A DNA stretch of 64,000 bases. Source: JBGSMX01 sp963790405 (GTDB lineage Bacteria > Actinomycetota > Coriobacteriia > Anaerosomatales > JAGXFU01). The DNA is taken from the NCBI GenBank assembly GCA_963790405.1, contig CAWBOJ010000005.1:310001-374000 (forward strand), read 5' to 3'. The translations under genes were made by a program, and so were the position numbers. Positions 51,300-62,256 of the stretch are shown here, piece after piece; position 1 is the first letter of the stretch, and the number at the start of each line of letters is the position of its first letter. The notes under the pieces were generated by a model. It did not search any database. It was not told the origin of the DNA and saw only the letters and a program-made list of their open reading frames with translations.

Positions 51300-52257
51300 A
51301 TGGAATACCGGCATATCCCAGTTTTGCTGGCCGAGGTCACGCAGCACTTATCGTTGCAGCCCGGTTCGATAATCGTCGACTGTACCTTAGGCGGGGCAGG
51401 ACACGCGAAGCGGATCAGTAGCTTCGATCGCTCCCACCGGAACGTTGGTGGGAATCGACCAAGATGACATGGCACTAGACGCAGCATCAGTCACACTCCG
51501 CCTCGGCCAGCAAATACCGTCCGAACCCCACACGCAGGTGATCCTGCTCAAGGGCAACTTCGGGGAGCTCGATTCGTTGCTTCCCGAAGCTGGTATCGCC
51601 TACGCCGATGGGTTCCTGTTCGATCTCGGTGTCTCCTCTCCGCAGCTCGACCTCCGCGAGCGGGGGTTCACGTACCAAGAGGATGCACCACTCGACATGC
51701 GGATGGACGCAAACGGGCCTATCACAGCAGCTCAGATACTCCAAACCTATGACGAATCGCAGCTGGCCCGCGTCCTCCGTGATTACGGCGAGGAACGGTG
51801 GGCCTCGCGCATCGCAGCTTTCATCGTAGCCGCGCGAGGCCGCCATCCTGTCGAGACCACGGAGCAGCTTGTCGAGATCGTGAAGGCTGCTATCCCCGCA
51901 TCTGCCCGTCGCACCGGCGGTCACCCTGCGCGGCGCACGTTTCAGGCACTGAGAATCGAGGTAAACGGCGAGATGCGGGTTCTGGAAAAGGGGCTCAGGG
52001 CGTCAGTTCGCTGGTTGAGCCAGGGCGGGCGAATCGTGGTTATCAGCTACCACTCGCTTGAAGATCGCATCGCGAAGCGTGTCTTTTCTGAACTCTCGAC
52101 AGGTTGCACGTGTCCACCGGACCTTCCGGTGTGCGTCTGCGGGAACGAGCCGGTACTCCGAGTCATTTCGAAGCGGCCGATCGTGGCATCGGCCGATGAA
52201 ATCGAGCGCAACCCGCGCGCGCGTAGCGCCAAGATGCGCGTGGCGGAGAAGACCTGA
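51300..52257 (+). CDS. rsmH: 16S rRNA (cytosine-1402-N4)-methyltransferase RsmH (one frameshift)
   Basis: It begins EYRHIPVLLAEV, then VDCTLGGAGHAKRI (SAM loop), and in the next frame VGIDQDDMAL, DLGVSSPQLD, ERGFTYQEDAPLDMRMD and ISYHSLEDRIAKRVF. The frame shifts by +1 near 51424-51427 (agcttcgatcgctcc). Deleting one base restores a 318-residue protein. The ATG is 9 nt after the mraZ stop. A frameshift in this conserved gene is suspicious for sequence error. Confidence 0.92.
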
Positions 52258-52299
52258 CGAACAACGAGGGCATGCGCCCGGTGGCGGAGAGGAGGAGAC

Positions 52300-52857
52300 G
52301 TGGGAACTCCCGCGGTCGAGTTGACCAGAAGGACGCGCAGCTCGCGACCTCGTCTCCGGCTTGTCAAACCCACACCGGCGCGCCGCCGTCGCACGCGTCG
52401 TGACGCACAAGCGTCACGAGAAGTGTTCGCTCTGTGCTGCGTCTTGCTCGCCGGTCTTGCGCTGTTTGGCGTAGGGCGTGTGATGCTTGCAGCGCGGGCG
52501 ACAGAGGCGTCGATGCGTTCGAACGATCTGCGCAAGGACATCAAGGCTGAACGCCTCGTGGGCGACATGCTTGAGGTAGATCGCAGCGCACTGACCGTGC
52601 CCTCTCGCATAGAGAGCATCGCAGGCGCCACCATGCAGATGGCCGAGGCCGATAGTATCGAGTACATGGCGCTGCCCGAATCCGCTCAGACCGAATCCGC
52701 CGAAGTGAATGAGACAGCCGAGGAACCCGTGGCTGAGACGACAGGCTCGCGAAATCAGGAGGGTGTTGCCGGTGTGTTCGCTTCGGTCATGGAGATGGCC
52801 GCGGGCGAGGCGCAGGTGCTCCTGGTGGGTGATGTTGGTATTGCATCGCCCGAGTAG
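52300..52857 (+). CDS. ftsL: FtsL-like septum protein
   Basis: A 185-residue bitopic protein: basic N-terminus, one membrane helix (about residues 42-62), then a heptad region and a segment DRSALTVPSRIESIAGATMQMA that matches the end of FtsL leucine-zipper proteins. The Glu-rich C-terminal tail, about 65 residues, is unusual for FtsL. It lies between rsmH and ftsI, the standard position. It should form a complex with DivIC/FtsB and PBP. Confidence 0.75.
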   Translation: MGTPAVELTRRTRSSRPRLRLVKPTPARRRRTRRDAQASREVFALCCVLLAGLALFGVGRVMLAARATEASMRSNDLRKDIKAERLVGDMLEVDRSALTVPSRIESIAGATMQMAEADSIEYMALPESAQTESAEVNETAEEPVAETTGSRNQEGVAGVFASVMEMAAGEAQVLLVGDVGIASPE

Positions 52858-52893
52858 TCGGCGTGCGGACATTTCGGGACGGGTGGTTGAGCG

Positions 52894-54636
52894 GTGACAC
52901 GCAAAGGAAAGGGCACGTCTGGCTCAGGCCGCTACCGGTTCCTACTCGGGGTGCTGGTCGTGCTTCTTCTCGCTGTGGGCGCGCGTCTGGTGCAAATCCA
53001 GGTGATTGCCGCGCCAGCATATGCTGCGAAGGCGCACGAGCAGCGCACACGGGACATAACGCTGGCTCCTCGGCGTGGCTCGATCTACGACCGCGAAGGT
53101 GAACCACTTGCGGTGAGCATCGAGGCGCGTACGGTGTATGCAACTCCCTATGCCGTCGAGGATCCGAAAGGCACGGCGGCGACGCTTGCGAAGGTACTTG
53201 GCGGGGATCAGGCCACGTATGAATCGAAGCTTGCGACCGACACCGGTTTCGCCTACATCGCACGCAAGGTCGACATGGAGCGTGCGAATGCGCTAGAGAA
53301 GCTCAGCCTCGAAGGAATCGGGTTCATCGAGGATTCGCGCCGTTCGTACCCTTCAGGAGAGCTGGCCTGCCAGATTCTGGGGTTCGTCGGCGTGGACGAC
53401 GAGGGACTTGCGGGTCTCGAAAGCTACTACGACGATCTTCTGGCTGGCGAGCCTGGCACTTTGCTGGCGGAGCGAGATCCGTTCGGTCGTATCATCCCTG
53501 GTGGCGTGAAGGAAGCCGTCGACCCCGTGAACGGCAACAATCTCGTGCTGACGATTGACAAGGACATCCAGTACGAAGCTCAGGTCCTTCTGTCGGAGGC
53601 TGTTGAGAAGTGGGGCGCGAAGAGCGGAACGGTTATCGCAATGGATCCGCGAGACGGTGAGATCTACGCCATGGCGACGGTTCCGGGTTTCAACCCCAAT
53701 CGGTTCGGCGAAGCCGAGCAGACTGCGTACCGCAACCGCGCCATCACCGACACCTATGAGCCAGGCTCGACGCTGAAGTCGCTGACGGCCGCAGGCGTGA
53801 TCGAGGCGGGACTGTACACCCCCGAGAGCATGTTTGAGCTCCCGCCTACGATAGAAGTCGGCGGGCGGACCATCGGTGAAGCGCATTATCGCCCGACGAT
53901 GAACTGGTCGCTCACGGATATCGTCACGCAGTCTTCGAACGTGGGCGCCGTGAAGCTCGGTCTGGCACTTGGGCCGGACGGCTTGTACGACTGTTTCGAG
54001 AAGTTCGGGCTCACCGAGAAGACGGGGGTCGACTTTCCCGGCGAAGGCCAAGGTTGGCTTCCACCTACCGACCAATGGTCGTCGTCTTCGATCGGGACGA
54101 TTCCGTTTGGTCAAGGCATCTCGATGACACCTATCCAGTTGGCGCGGGCTCTGAGCGCAATCGCCAACGGAGGCGACCTCGTCACGCCGCACTTCTTGCT
54201 TGCGTTGCCCGAAGAACCGGATGCGGACCTCACGTGGCCGAAGCAGGAGGCGTTGTCTGCGCAGACGGCGGCGACAACTCGCTCCATGCTTGCGGCGGTC
54301 GTGACTGAGGGCACGGGAGCGAACGCGATGGTCTCGGGATACACGGTCGCGGGCAAGACGGGAACAGCGCAGAAGGCCCGAACCGACGGTGTGGCAGGGT
54401 ATGCGGCAGGGAAGTACGTCGGCTCGTTCTCGGGCTTCCTACCCGTTGAGGATCCACAGGTGCTGATCATCGTGAGCCTCGATGAGCCGTCCAACTCGAT
54501 CTACGGAGGCGTGGTGGCGGCACCGACGTTCAGTCGTCTCGCACAGTTCGCCGTATCGCACCTGCGAATCCCGCCGAGTACCGCAGAAGTAGCAGGCTCC
54601 GTCAACCAGACGGAAACACCGTCTACCACCCCGTAG
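52894..54636 (+). CDS. ftsI: Penicillin-binding protein (FtsI, class B)
   Basis: A 580-residue transpeptidase with an N-terminal membrane helix (about residues 12-32) and a dimerisation domain. The catalytic domain has GSTLKSLT (SxxK), SSNVGAVKLG (SxN) and VAGKTGTAQKA (KTG). It crosslinks septal peptidoglycan. GTG 52894 precedes a short basic cytoplasmic tail. It ends in a Thr/Pro tail; no PASTA domains are present. Confidence 0.95.
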   Translation: MTRKGKGTSGSGRYRFLLGVLVVLLLAVGARLVQIQVIAAPAYAAKAHEQRTRDITLAPRRGSIYDREGEPLAVSIEARTVYATPYAVEDPKGTAATLAKVLGGDQATYESKLATDTGFAYIARKVDMERANALEKLSLEGIGFIEDSRRSYPSGELACQILGFVGVDDEGLAGLESYYDDLLAGEPGTLLAERDPFGRIIPGGVKEAVDPVNGNNLVLTIDKDIQYEAQVLLSEAVEKWGAKSGTVIAMDPRDGEIYAMATVPGFNPNRFGEAEQTAYRNRAITDTYEPGSTLKSLTAAGVIEAGLYTPESMFELPPTIEVGGRTIGEAHYRPTMNWSLTDIVTQSSNVGAVKLGLALGPDGLYDCFEKFGLTEKTGVDFPGEGQGWLPPTDQWSSSSIGTIPFGQGISMTPIQLARALSAIANGGDLVTPHFLLALPEEPDADLTWPKQEALSAQTAATTRSMLAAVVTEGTGANAMVSGYTVAGKTGTAQKARTDGVAGYAAGKYVGSFSGFLPVEDPQVLIIVSLDEPSNSIYGGVVAAPTFSRLAQFAVSHLRIPPSTAEVAGSVNQTETPSTTP

Positions 54637-54653
54637 GAAGGCCACTACGTGCG

Positions 54654-54662
54654 TGCTAGAAT
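54654..54662 (+). promoter_or_regulatory. Extended -10 promoter element upstream of murE
   Basis: TGCTAGAAT lies 27 nt before the murE GTG, inside the dcw cluster. It suggests an internal promoter. No -35 is evident. Confidence 0.5.
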
Positions 54663-54689
54663 CACTCGTCCGACGCATGGTGGGGAGCA

Positions 54690-56134
<1,445 letters not shown>

Positions 56135-56141
<7 letters not shown>

Positions 56142-57548
56142 CCCTTTCGGTTGAAATGCTCGTCGAGGTGGTGGGCGGTGAGTTGCTCGCCGGCTCGTCG
56201 GCGGCGATGGTGAACGGGCTCACAACGGATTCGCGCAGAGTTGAGCCCGGCGTGGCGTTTGTGGCCTTCTCTGGTGACAAGGTTGACGGGCACGAGTATC
56301 TGGACGAGGCGATTTCGACGGGTGCCCGCGCGCTTGTTGTGACGCGATCGGCGGAAGGCATCGCCAAAGCGCTCGAGAACGCACGCGATCGAGATGTGGC
56401 CGTCGTGCGCGTGCCCGACGCACTTGACGCGATCCAGCGCCTCGCCGCATACCACCGAAACCGGCTCTTCTGCCCGGTGGTGGGAGTCACCGGCTCCACT
56501 GGCAAGACGACCACGAAGGACTTCATCACGTCGGTTCTGTCCGTGAGGTCGCGGGTTGTGGCCACCGAAGGGAACCAGAACAACGAGTTGGGAGTCCCGC
56601 TTACGATCCTTCGGGCAGGAGCGGACACGGATGTGCTCGTTGTAGAGATGGCCATGCGTGGAGAAGGGCAGATCTCCGAGTCTATGTGAGATTGCTCGCC
56701 CAACGGTCGGCATAGTGACGAATGTCGGGAGCAGCCATATGGAGCTTCTCGGCACTCAAGAGGCGATAGTGAGAGCCAAGAGCGAACTTGCTGCGGCGAT
56801 CCCGGAAGACGGGGCCGTATTTCTCAACTGTGATGATGCGTTCTCGACTGTCTTGGCGCAGAGCGCTCGGGCAGAAGTCCTCTACTACGGACTGGCTGAA
56901 GATTGCGACATCCACGCGTGCGAGATCACGCTCGATGACGAGAGCCATCCGTCGTTCCTGCTCGTTGCCGAAGGTCAGAGCAGGAAGATCACACTGTCGG
57001 TCCCGGGCAAGCACAACGTCTACAACGCGCTCGCGGCGTGTGCGGTGGGAGCGTACCTCGGGGCCGGGCTTGATGAGATTGTCGAAGGACTGGAGAGTGC
57101 ACGCGTCAGTGAGATGCGCATGCAATCGTTCCAGACGGCTTCTGGCGTGTTCGTCATCAATGATGCCTACAATGCGAATCCGACATCGATGCGCGCTGCG
57201 ATAGAGACACTTGCCGAGATGACCGCGGACGGTCGGAAGATCGCCGTGCTCGGCGACATGGCCGAACTCGGCTCTCTGACGGAGTTGGCGCACTTCCGCA
57301 TCGGCGAAGAAGTAGCGCGGCTGCCGATCGATTTGCTCATAACCGTGGGCGAACGTGCCCGGCGTTTCGGCGAGGGCGCGCGAGCCGAAGGAATGGCCGA
57401 GGAGAAGATTCGGCCGTGTGCGAGTGCCGAGGAAGCTAGTGAGGTCGTCGACGATGTCGCAAGCCCAGGTGATATCGTCCTTGTGAAGGCCTCGCGAGTG
57501 ATGGGTCTGGAACGCGTGGTGGAAGGAATCGTGAACCCTCGTGTTTAG
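56135..57548 (+). CDS. murF: UDP-MurNAc-pentapeptide synthetase MurF (one frameshift)
   Basis: It adds D-Ala-D-Ala to the UDP-MurNAc-tripeptide. N-terminal half: TTDSRRVEPGVAFVAF and the ATP loop GVTGSTGKTTTKDF. The frame then changes near 56676-56683, where EGQISE should run into LCEIARPTVGIVTNVG. The second frame continues with VFVINDAYNANPTSMRAA and LGDMAELG. Removing one base gives 470 residues. GTG 56135 overlaps the murE stop. Confidence 0.93.
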
Positions 57549-58584
57549 GCTTGCACAGTATCCTACCTACCAGGTATTCCTCGGCGTAGTCGTTGCACTG
57601 GCCGCCGCCGTCGTACTGTTCCCGTTCTGGATCCGAGTGTTGCGCGTGCGCAACATCGGTCAGCAGGTACGTGCTGACGGCCCGCAGGGTCATCTGGTGA
57701 AGCAAGGCACGCCGACCATGGGCGGCGTTTTGATTCTGCTCATCGTCTCGGCGACGTACGTTGCGATGGGCAACTACGGCCGAAGAAGCGTGCTTGTGCT
57801 CGGAGTGACACTGCTGTGTGGTCTGCTCGGATTGGTCGATGACTGGGCCAAGGTAGCGCACGAGCGTTCCTTGGGCCTCACGCCTCGCGCGAAACTCTTC
57901 TGGCAAGCTGTGATAGCTGCGATTTTCTGCCTGCTTGCAGTGAACTGGGGGGGCGTGACCTCGGATGTGAGGTTGCCGCTCACGAGCTTCGCGATGGACC
58001 TCGGCGTGTGGTCCTCGACGCTGAGCGCTGGCCCGTATGTGTGGCACATTCCCTGGCTCTACTTGCTGTTCGTCTTCGTCATGGTTGCGGGTGAATCGAA
58101 TGCGGTGAACCTCACCGACGGGCTCGACGGTCTTGCCGCCGGGACCGTGACGATAGTGATGTTCGCGTATGCAGGTATCGCATTTCGTCAGAACCGCCTC
58201 GAGGTCGCCTTGCTTGCCGCTGCCATCGCCGGCGCTTGCATCGGCTTCCTGTGGTACAACAGCTACCCTGCTGACATCTTCATGGGTGACACGGGTTCAC
58301 TCGGACTCGGTGCCGCTGTCGCCGCCTTCGCAGTCGTCACGAAGACAGAGCTGCTGCTCGTGCTCATTGGAGGTATCTATCTCGCCGAGGTGTTGTCTGT
58401 TGCGGTGCAGATAGCAGCGTTCAAGATGACAGGCAAGCGGGTCTTTCGCATGGCGCCGATCCATCACCATTTCGAGATGCTTGGCTGGTCTGAGACCAAG
58501 GTCATGGTGCGCTTCTGGATCGTCACCGGCATCATGGCCGGGGCCGGGTTCGCGCTCTACTTCGTCCAATCCGTGAGAGGCTGA
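57541..58584 (+). CDS. mraY: Phospho-MurNAc-pentapeptide transferase MraY
   Basis: A 347-residue polytopic transferase making lipid I. It has KQGTPTMGG, LGLVDDWAKV with the Asp pair, ESNAVNLTDGLDGLAAG, FMGDTGSLGLG and the APIHHHFE motif. The GTG start overlaps the murF stop. Full length with ten membrane segments. Confidence 0.95.
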   Translation: MFRLAQYPTYQVFLGVVVALAAAVVLFPFWIRVLRVRNIGQQVRADGPQGHLVKQGTPTMGGVLILLIVSATYVAMGNYGRRSVLVLGVTLLCGLLGLVDDWAKVAHERSLGLTPRAKLFWQAVIAAIFCLLAVNWGGVTSDVRLPLTSFAMDLGVWSSTLSAGPYVWHIPWLYLLFVFVMVAGESNAVNLTDGLDGLAAGTVTIVMFAYAGIAFRQNRLEVALLAAAIAGACIGFLWYNSYPADIFMGDTGSLGLGAAVAAFAVVTKTELLLVLIGGIYLAEVLSVAVQIAAFKMTGKRVFRMAPIHHHFEMLGWSETKVMVRFWIVTGIMAGAGFALYFVQSVRG

Positions 58585-58586
58585 GC

Positions 58587-59969
58587 ATGCGCGCGCTGAG
58601 CGGACGCATCGCGGTTTTGGGCGTGGGCGTGACAGGCGCAGCGGTTTCGCGATACCTGCTGTCTGGTTCAGAGGCCGAGAGTGGCGCTTCTGTCACGATC
58701 TACGACGAGCGTGACGTTGCGGCCCAGGGCGGTGTCGTCGCGGAGCTGCGAGCATTGGGCGCTTCAGTGAAGCTTGGTGCATCGGCGGTGGACGACGACT
58801 ACGATCTCGTGATAGCCAGTCCGGGAATCCCGCCCAGTAGCCTGCTGCTGCGAAGTGCGCGCGAGCGATCTCAACGGGTGGTTGGCGAGATCGAGTTCGC
58901 CTACGAACGCTCCAGGTCACCATGGCTCGCCGTCACGGGCACGAACGGAAAGACAACCGTCACCAGCCTGTGTGCTCATCTGCTGCGCTACGCGGGTGTT
59001 CCCACGGAGTGTGTGGGCAACATTGGCGATCCTGCGATCGCTGTCGTCGGCGAGGTGGGTCCGTCCGCGGTTCTTGTAGCGGAGGTTTCGTCCTTTCAGC
59101 TTGCGTTGACCGAGGACTTTCACCCACGAGTAGCCGTATTGCTCAACATCACCCCGGACCATATCGACTGGCACGGTTCGATGGAGGCATACGCGGCTGA
59201 CAAGGCGCGTGTCTTTTCCAACATGGGTCCAGGAGACACGGCTGTCATCGATGTTGATGATGCCGGCGCCTCTGCGTATGTCGACTCAGTTGTCGCTGCA
59301 GGAGTCTCCGTGGTGCGCGTTTCGCTGAATGGCGTGCCTGCTGGAGGTGCGGGCGTCGAAGACGGAGTGCTGGTTCTCGATACCGATCATGGTCGTCTTC
59401 GCTTGGCCAGAATCGAGGATCTTCAAATCAGAGGTGACCACAATGTGAGCAATGCACTGGCGGCTGCGGCTGCGGTGCATGCATTCGGTGTGGGTGCCGA
59501 CGGGATCGCCAAAGGACTGCGAGAGTTCGTGCCGATACATCACCGTCTACAACCTGTGGGTGTCGTTGACGATGTCGAGTACATTAACGATTCGAAGGCC
59601 ACCAACCCCGGTGCAACCAACAAGGCGTTGGCCGCGTTTGAGGACCGCCCCGTGGTGCTTCTTGCGGGTGGCCGCAACAAAGGAAACGACTTCGCCGACC
59701 TTGCTGATGCCGTTGCTGGCTGTAGGGCTATTGTCGCGTTCGGGGAATCGAGCGGGGAGATCGCGGATGCTCTGGCGAGCAGCGTTCCTCGCCTGGAGAC
59801 CGCAGCGAGCATGATTGACGCGCTCGGAATCGCCCGTGCGATGGCGCAGCCGGGAGATGTGGTACTGCTGTCACCTGCGTGCGCGAGTTTCGACGAGTTT
59901 AGCGGGTACGCCCACAGGGGCGACGTGTTCTCGGATGCCGTGATGCACATGAGCGGTGGTTTGGGGTGA
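58587..59969 (+). CDS. murD: UDP-MurNAc-L-alanine:D-glutamate ligase MurD
   Basis: A 460-residue Mur ligase. The N-domain starts IAVLGVGVTGAAVSRYL; the ATP loop is AVTGTNGKTTVTSL; further motifs are LLNITPDHIDWHGSMEAYAADKARVF, YINDSKATNPGATNKAL and LLSPACASFDEFSGYAHRGD. ATG is 2 nt after mraY. Its stop overlaps the ftsW GTG. Confidence 0.95.
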   Translation: MRALSGRIAVLGVGVTGAAVSRYLLSGSEAESGASVTIYDERDVAAQGGVVAELRALGASVKLGASAVDDDYDLVIASPGIPPSSLLLRSARERSQRVVGEIEFAYERSRSPWLAVTGTNGKTTVTSLCAHLLRYAGVPTECVGNIGDPAIAVVGEVGPSAVLVAEVSSFQLALTEDFHPRVAVLLNITPDHIDWHGSMEAYAADKARVFSNMGPGDTAVIDVDDAGASAYVDSVVAAGVSVVRVSLNGVPAGGAGVEDGVLVLDTDHGRLRLARIEDLQIRGDHNVSNALAAAAAVHAFGVGADGIAKGLREFVPIHHRLQPVGVVDDVEYINDSKATNPGATNKALAAFEDRPVVLLAGGRNKGNDFADLADAVAGCRAIVAFGESSGEIADALASSVPRLETAASMIDALGIARAMAQPGDVVLLSPACASFDEFSGYAHRGDVFSDAVMHMSGGLG

Positions 59970-61208
59970 GCCGGGGTCGAGACACCCACGCTGGCGGAGC
60001 AACCGCACGGTACCTCCTACTGGGGGCGACTGTGTTTCTCGTGCTTCTCGGACTTGTCATGGTGTACTCGGCCTCCTTCGTTTCGGACTACGTGAACCTG
60101 CAAGACAGTGCGTATCACCTGAAAAGACAGCTGATCTGGGTGGCTGTAGGCATTGTTGTGCTCGTCCTCGGTAGCAGATTCGACTACCACCGGATACGTT
60201 CGACAGGCTGGTGGTTCTACGGCGCCTCGGTGGCGGGATTGCTTCTCGTCTTGGCGATGGGCGTCGACAAGTTCGGTGCAAGGCGTTGGATCGATTTGGG
60301 ATTCTCGACCGATACAGCCCTCGGAATACGCGAAGCTCGGATGCGTGTTGGTGACTGCGCTCCTCCTGTCTCAGCTGGACGCGCACCGATTGACGCCAAA
60401 GGAGTTCTGGGGCCGACTGTTCGTAGCCGTGAGCGTTGTCGCAGTACTGGTGATGATGCAACCCGACATGGGTACGACCATGTCCATTCTCATCGCGGTA
60501 TACATGGTGCTCCTCCTCGGCGGCGTGTCGTGGTACGCGGTCGGGGGCATCGCTGCTATCGGTGCGGGGGGCGCTCTGGTTGCGATCCTGGCCGCACCGT
60601 ATCGAGCAGCACGTCTGTTCGCGTTCATGGATCCGTGGGCCGATCCGCAAAAGGGCGGGTACCAGACGATACAGGCACTCCTGGCATTCGGCTCGGGCGG
60701 AGTAGATGGCGTCGGAGTCGGGATGTCGCGCCAGAAGTTCTTCTACCTCCCGGCCGCGTACACCGACTTCATCTTCGCTATCATCGGAGAAGAACTGGGA
60801 CTCATCGGGACGCTCGCGATCGTAGTCGGCTTCATGGTCTTCGCCTATGCGGGTTTCCGCATCGCTCTTGGTGCGAAGGATGCATATGGGCGGCTTCTGG
60901 CCGGTGGGCTTACCGCGATGATCGTGACCCAGGCGCTGATGAACATGGCGGCGGTCACGAATCTGATGCCCGTCACCGGCATTCCGATGCCATTGGTGAG
61001 TTTCGGCGGTTCTTCGCTCACGTTCACCATGCTGTGTATCGGACTCATACTGTCGGTATCGAGATACGGACAGCTCGGCGTGCGCGCCGTGCGGAGTCCA
61101 GACCGTAAGGAGAACATGCGTGCGCGTGATACTGAGCGGAGGAGGGACAGCCGGCCACATCTATCCCGCGTTAGCAGTGGCCGAGCTGCTGGCCGAAGAC
61201 GGGCGTAG
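59966..61208 (+). CDS. ftsW: Lipid II polymerase FtsW (one frameshift)
   Basis: A SEDS-family glycosyltransferase. The N-terminal half has VMVYSASFVSDYVNL and FGARRWIDLGFST; the frame then shifts by +1 near 60309-60311 into IQPSEYAKLG. The second frame carries the catalytic region and ends LVSFGGSSLTFTMLCIGLILSVSRYG. Deleting one base gives 413 residues. The C-terminus is a basic Arg-rich tail of about 30 residues that overlaps the murG start by 89 nt, which is unusual. Confidence 0.9.
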
Positions 61209-62256
61209 CGAGGTCGGATTCGTCGGCACGCCTGGTGGTGTTGAGGCCCGTCTCGTCAGCGAGGCGGGTGTTCGCTTCTATGGTCTGCCTGCGCGCGGTT
61301 TCGATCGAGCTCGTCCCTGGACACTTGTGACGGCCTCGGTGATTCTCGCTATCTCCGCGATTCGAGCGCTGCTTCTCATGCGACGTTTCCAGCCCGATGT
61401 CGTGGTGGGCTTCGGCGGTTACGTATCGATTCCCGTTGGGCTAGCTGCTGTTGTGAGCGGGCGACCGCTCGTGCTTCACGAGCAGAACTCGGTTCCCGGA
61501 CTGGCCAATCGGGTGTTGTCCCGATGGGCGCATTCCGTGGGAGTCACCTACGAATCGTCTGTTGCGTATCTCAAGCACCCCGGGCGGGCGATACTGACCG
61601 GCAACCCGGTGCGGCCCGCGGTTCTTGCCGGCGACCGTGCGCTCGGGCGCGTGGCGCTTGGCGTCGCGCCTGACGCGACCATGTTGCTCGTGTTCGGAGG
61701 CAGCCGAGGAGCTCGCCACATCAATCAAGCCGTCATCGACGGCAAGGACGCGCTGCTGGCGCTCGAGAACGTCAGCGTCGTCCACATAGCGGGCCGATCG
61801 GAAGGCGATACTGTTCGACGACGCTTCGGTGAAGACGGGCGCGAGATGTCCCCGCGATATGCGATCCACGACTACATCGATGAGATGGGTTCGGCACTTG
61901 CGGCGTCGGATCTCGTTGTGTCGCGGGCGGGTGCGACTTCGATCGCGGAAGTGACAGCACTGGGGATTCCCTCGGTACTCGTGCCCTTCCCATTTGCCAC
62001 AGATGATCATCAGACGAAGAACGCGAAGGCCGTGGCAGAAGCTGGTGGCGCTATGGTGCTACCCGACGCCGAGCTGGATTCGCCAGCTTTCATCGAGACG
62101 GTAACAGCGCTGCTCGCAGACGCCGACAAGCGTGCTACGATGGCGGCCGCCTCGAGGAGTCTGGGGCATCCCGATGCAGGACAAAACGTGGCGGACATGG
62201 TGCGAGCTGCGGCTTCAGGGCATGCAAGCGACGAGCGCAAGGGGGCGGATTCGTGA
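61120..62256 (+). CDS. murG: Lipid II-forming GlcNAc transferase MurG
   Basis: A 378-residue peripheral GT28 enzyme. It has SGGGTAGHIYPALAVAE, VGFGGYVSIPVGLAA, HEQNSVPGLANR, FGGSRGARHIN and VSRAGATSIAEV. GTG 61120 has TAAGGAGA 7 nt upstream. It lies within the 3' end of ftsW and overlaps murC by 4 nt. Confidence 0.95.
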   Translation: MRVILSGGGTAGHIYPALAVAELLAEDGRSEVGFVGTPGGVEARLVSEAGVRFYGLPARGFDRARPWTLVTASVILAISAIRALLLMRRFQPDVVVGFGGYVSIPVGLAAVVSGRPLVLHEQNSVPGLANRVLSRWAHSVGVTYESSVAYLKHPGRAILTGNPVRPAVLAGDRALGRVALGVAPDATMLLVFGGSRGARHINQAVIDGKDALLALENVSVVHIAGRSEGDTVRRRFGEDGREMSPRYAIHDYIDEMGSALAASDLVVSRAGATSIAEVTALGIPSVLVPFPFATDDHQTKNAKAVAEAGGAMVLPDAELDSPAFIETVTALLADADKRATMAAASRSLGHPDAGQNVADMVRAAASGHASDERKGADS

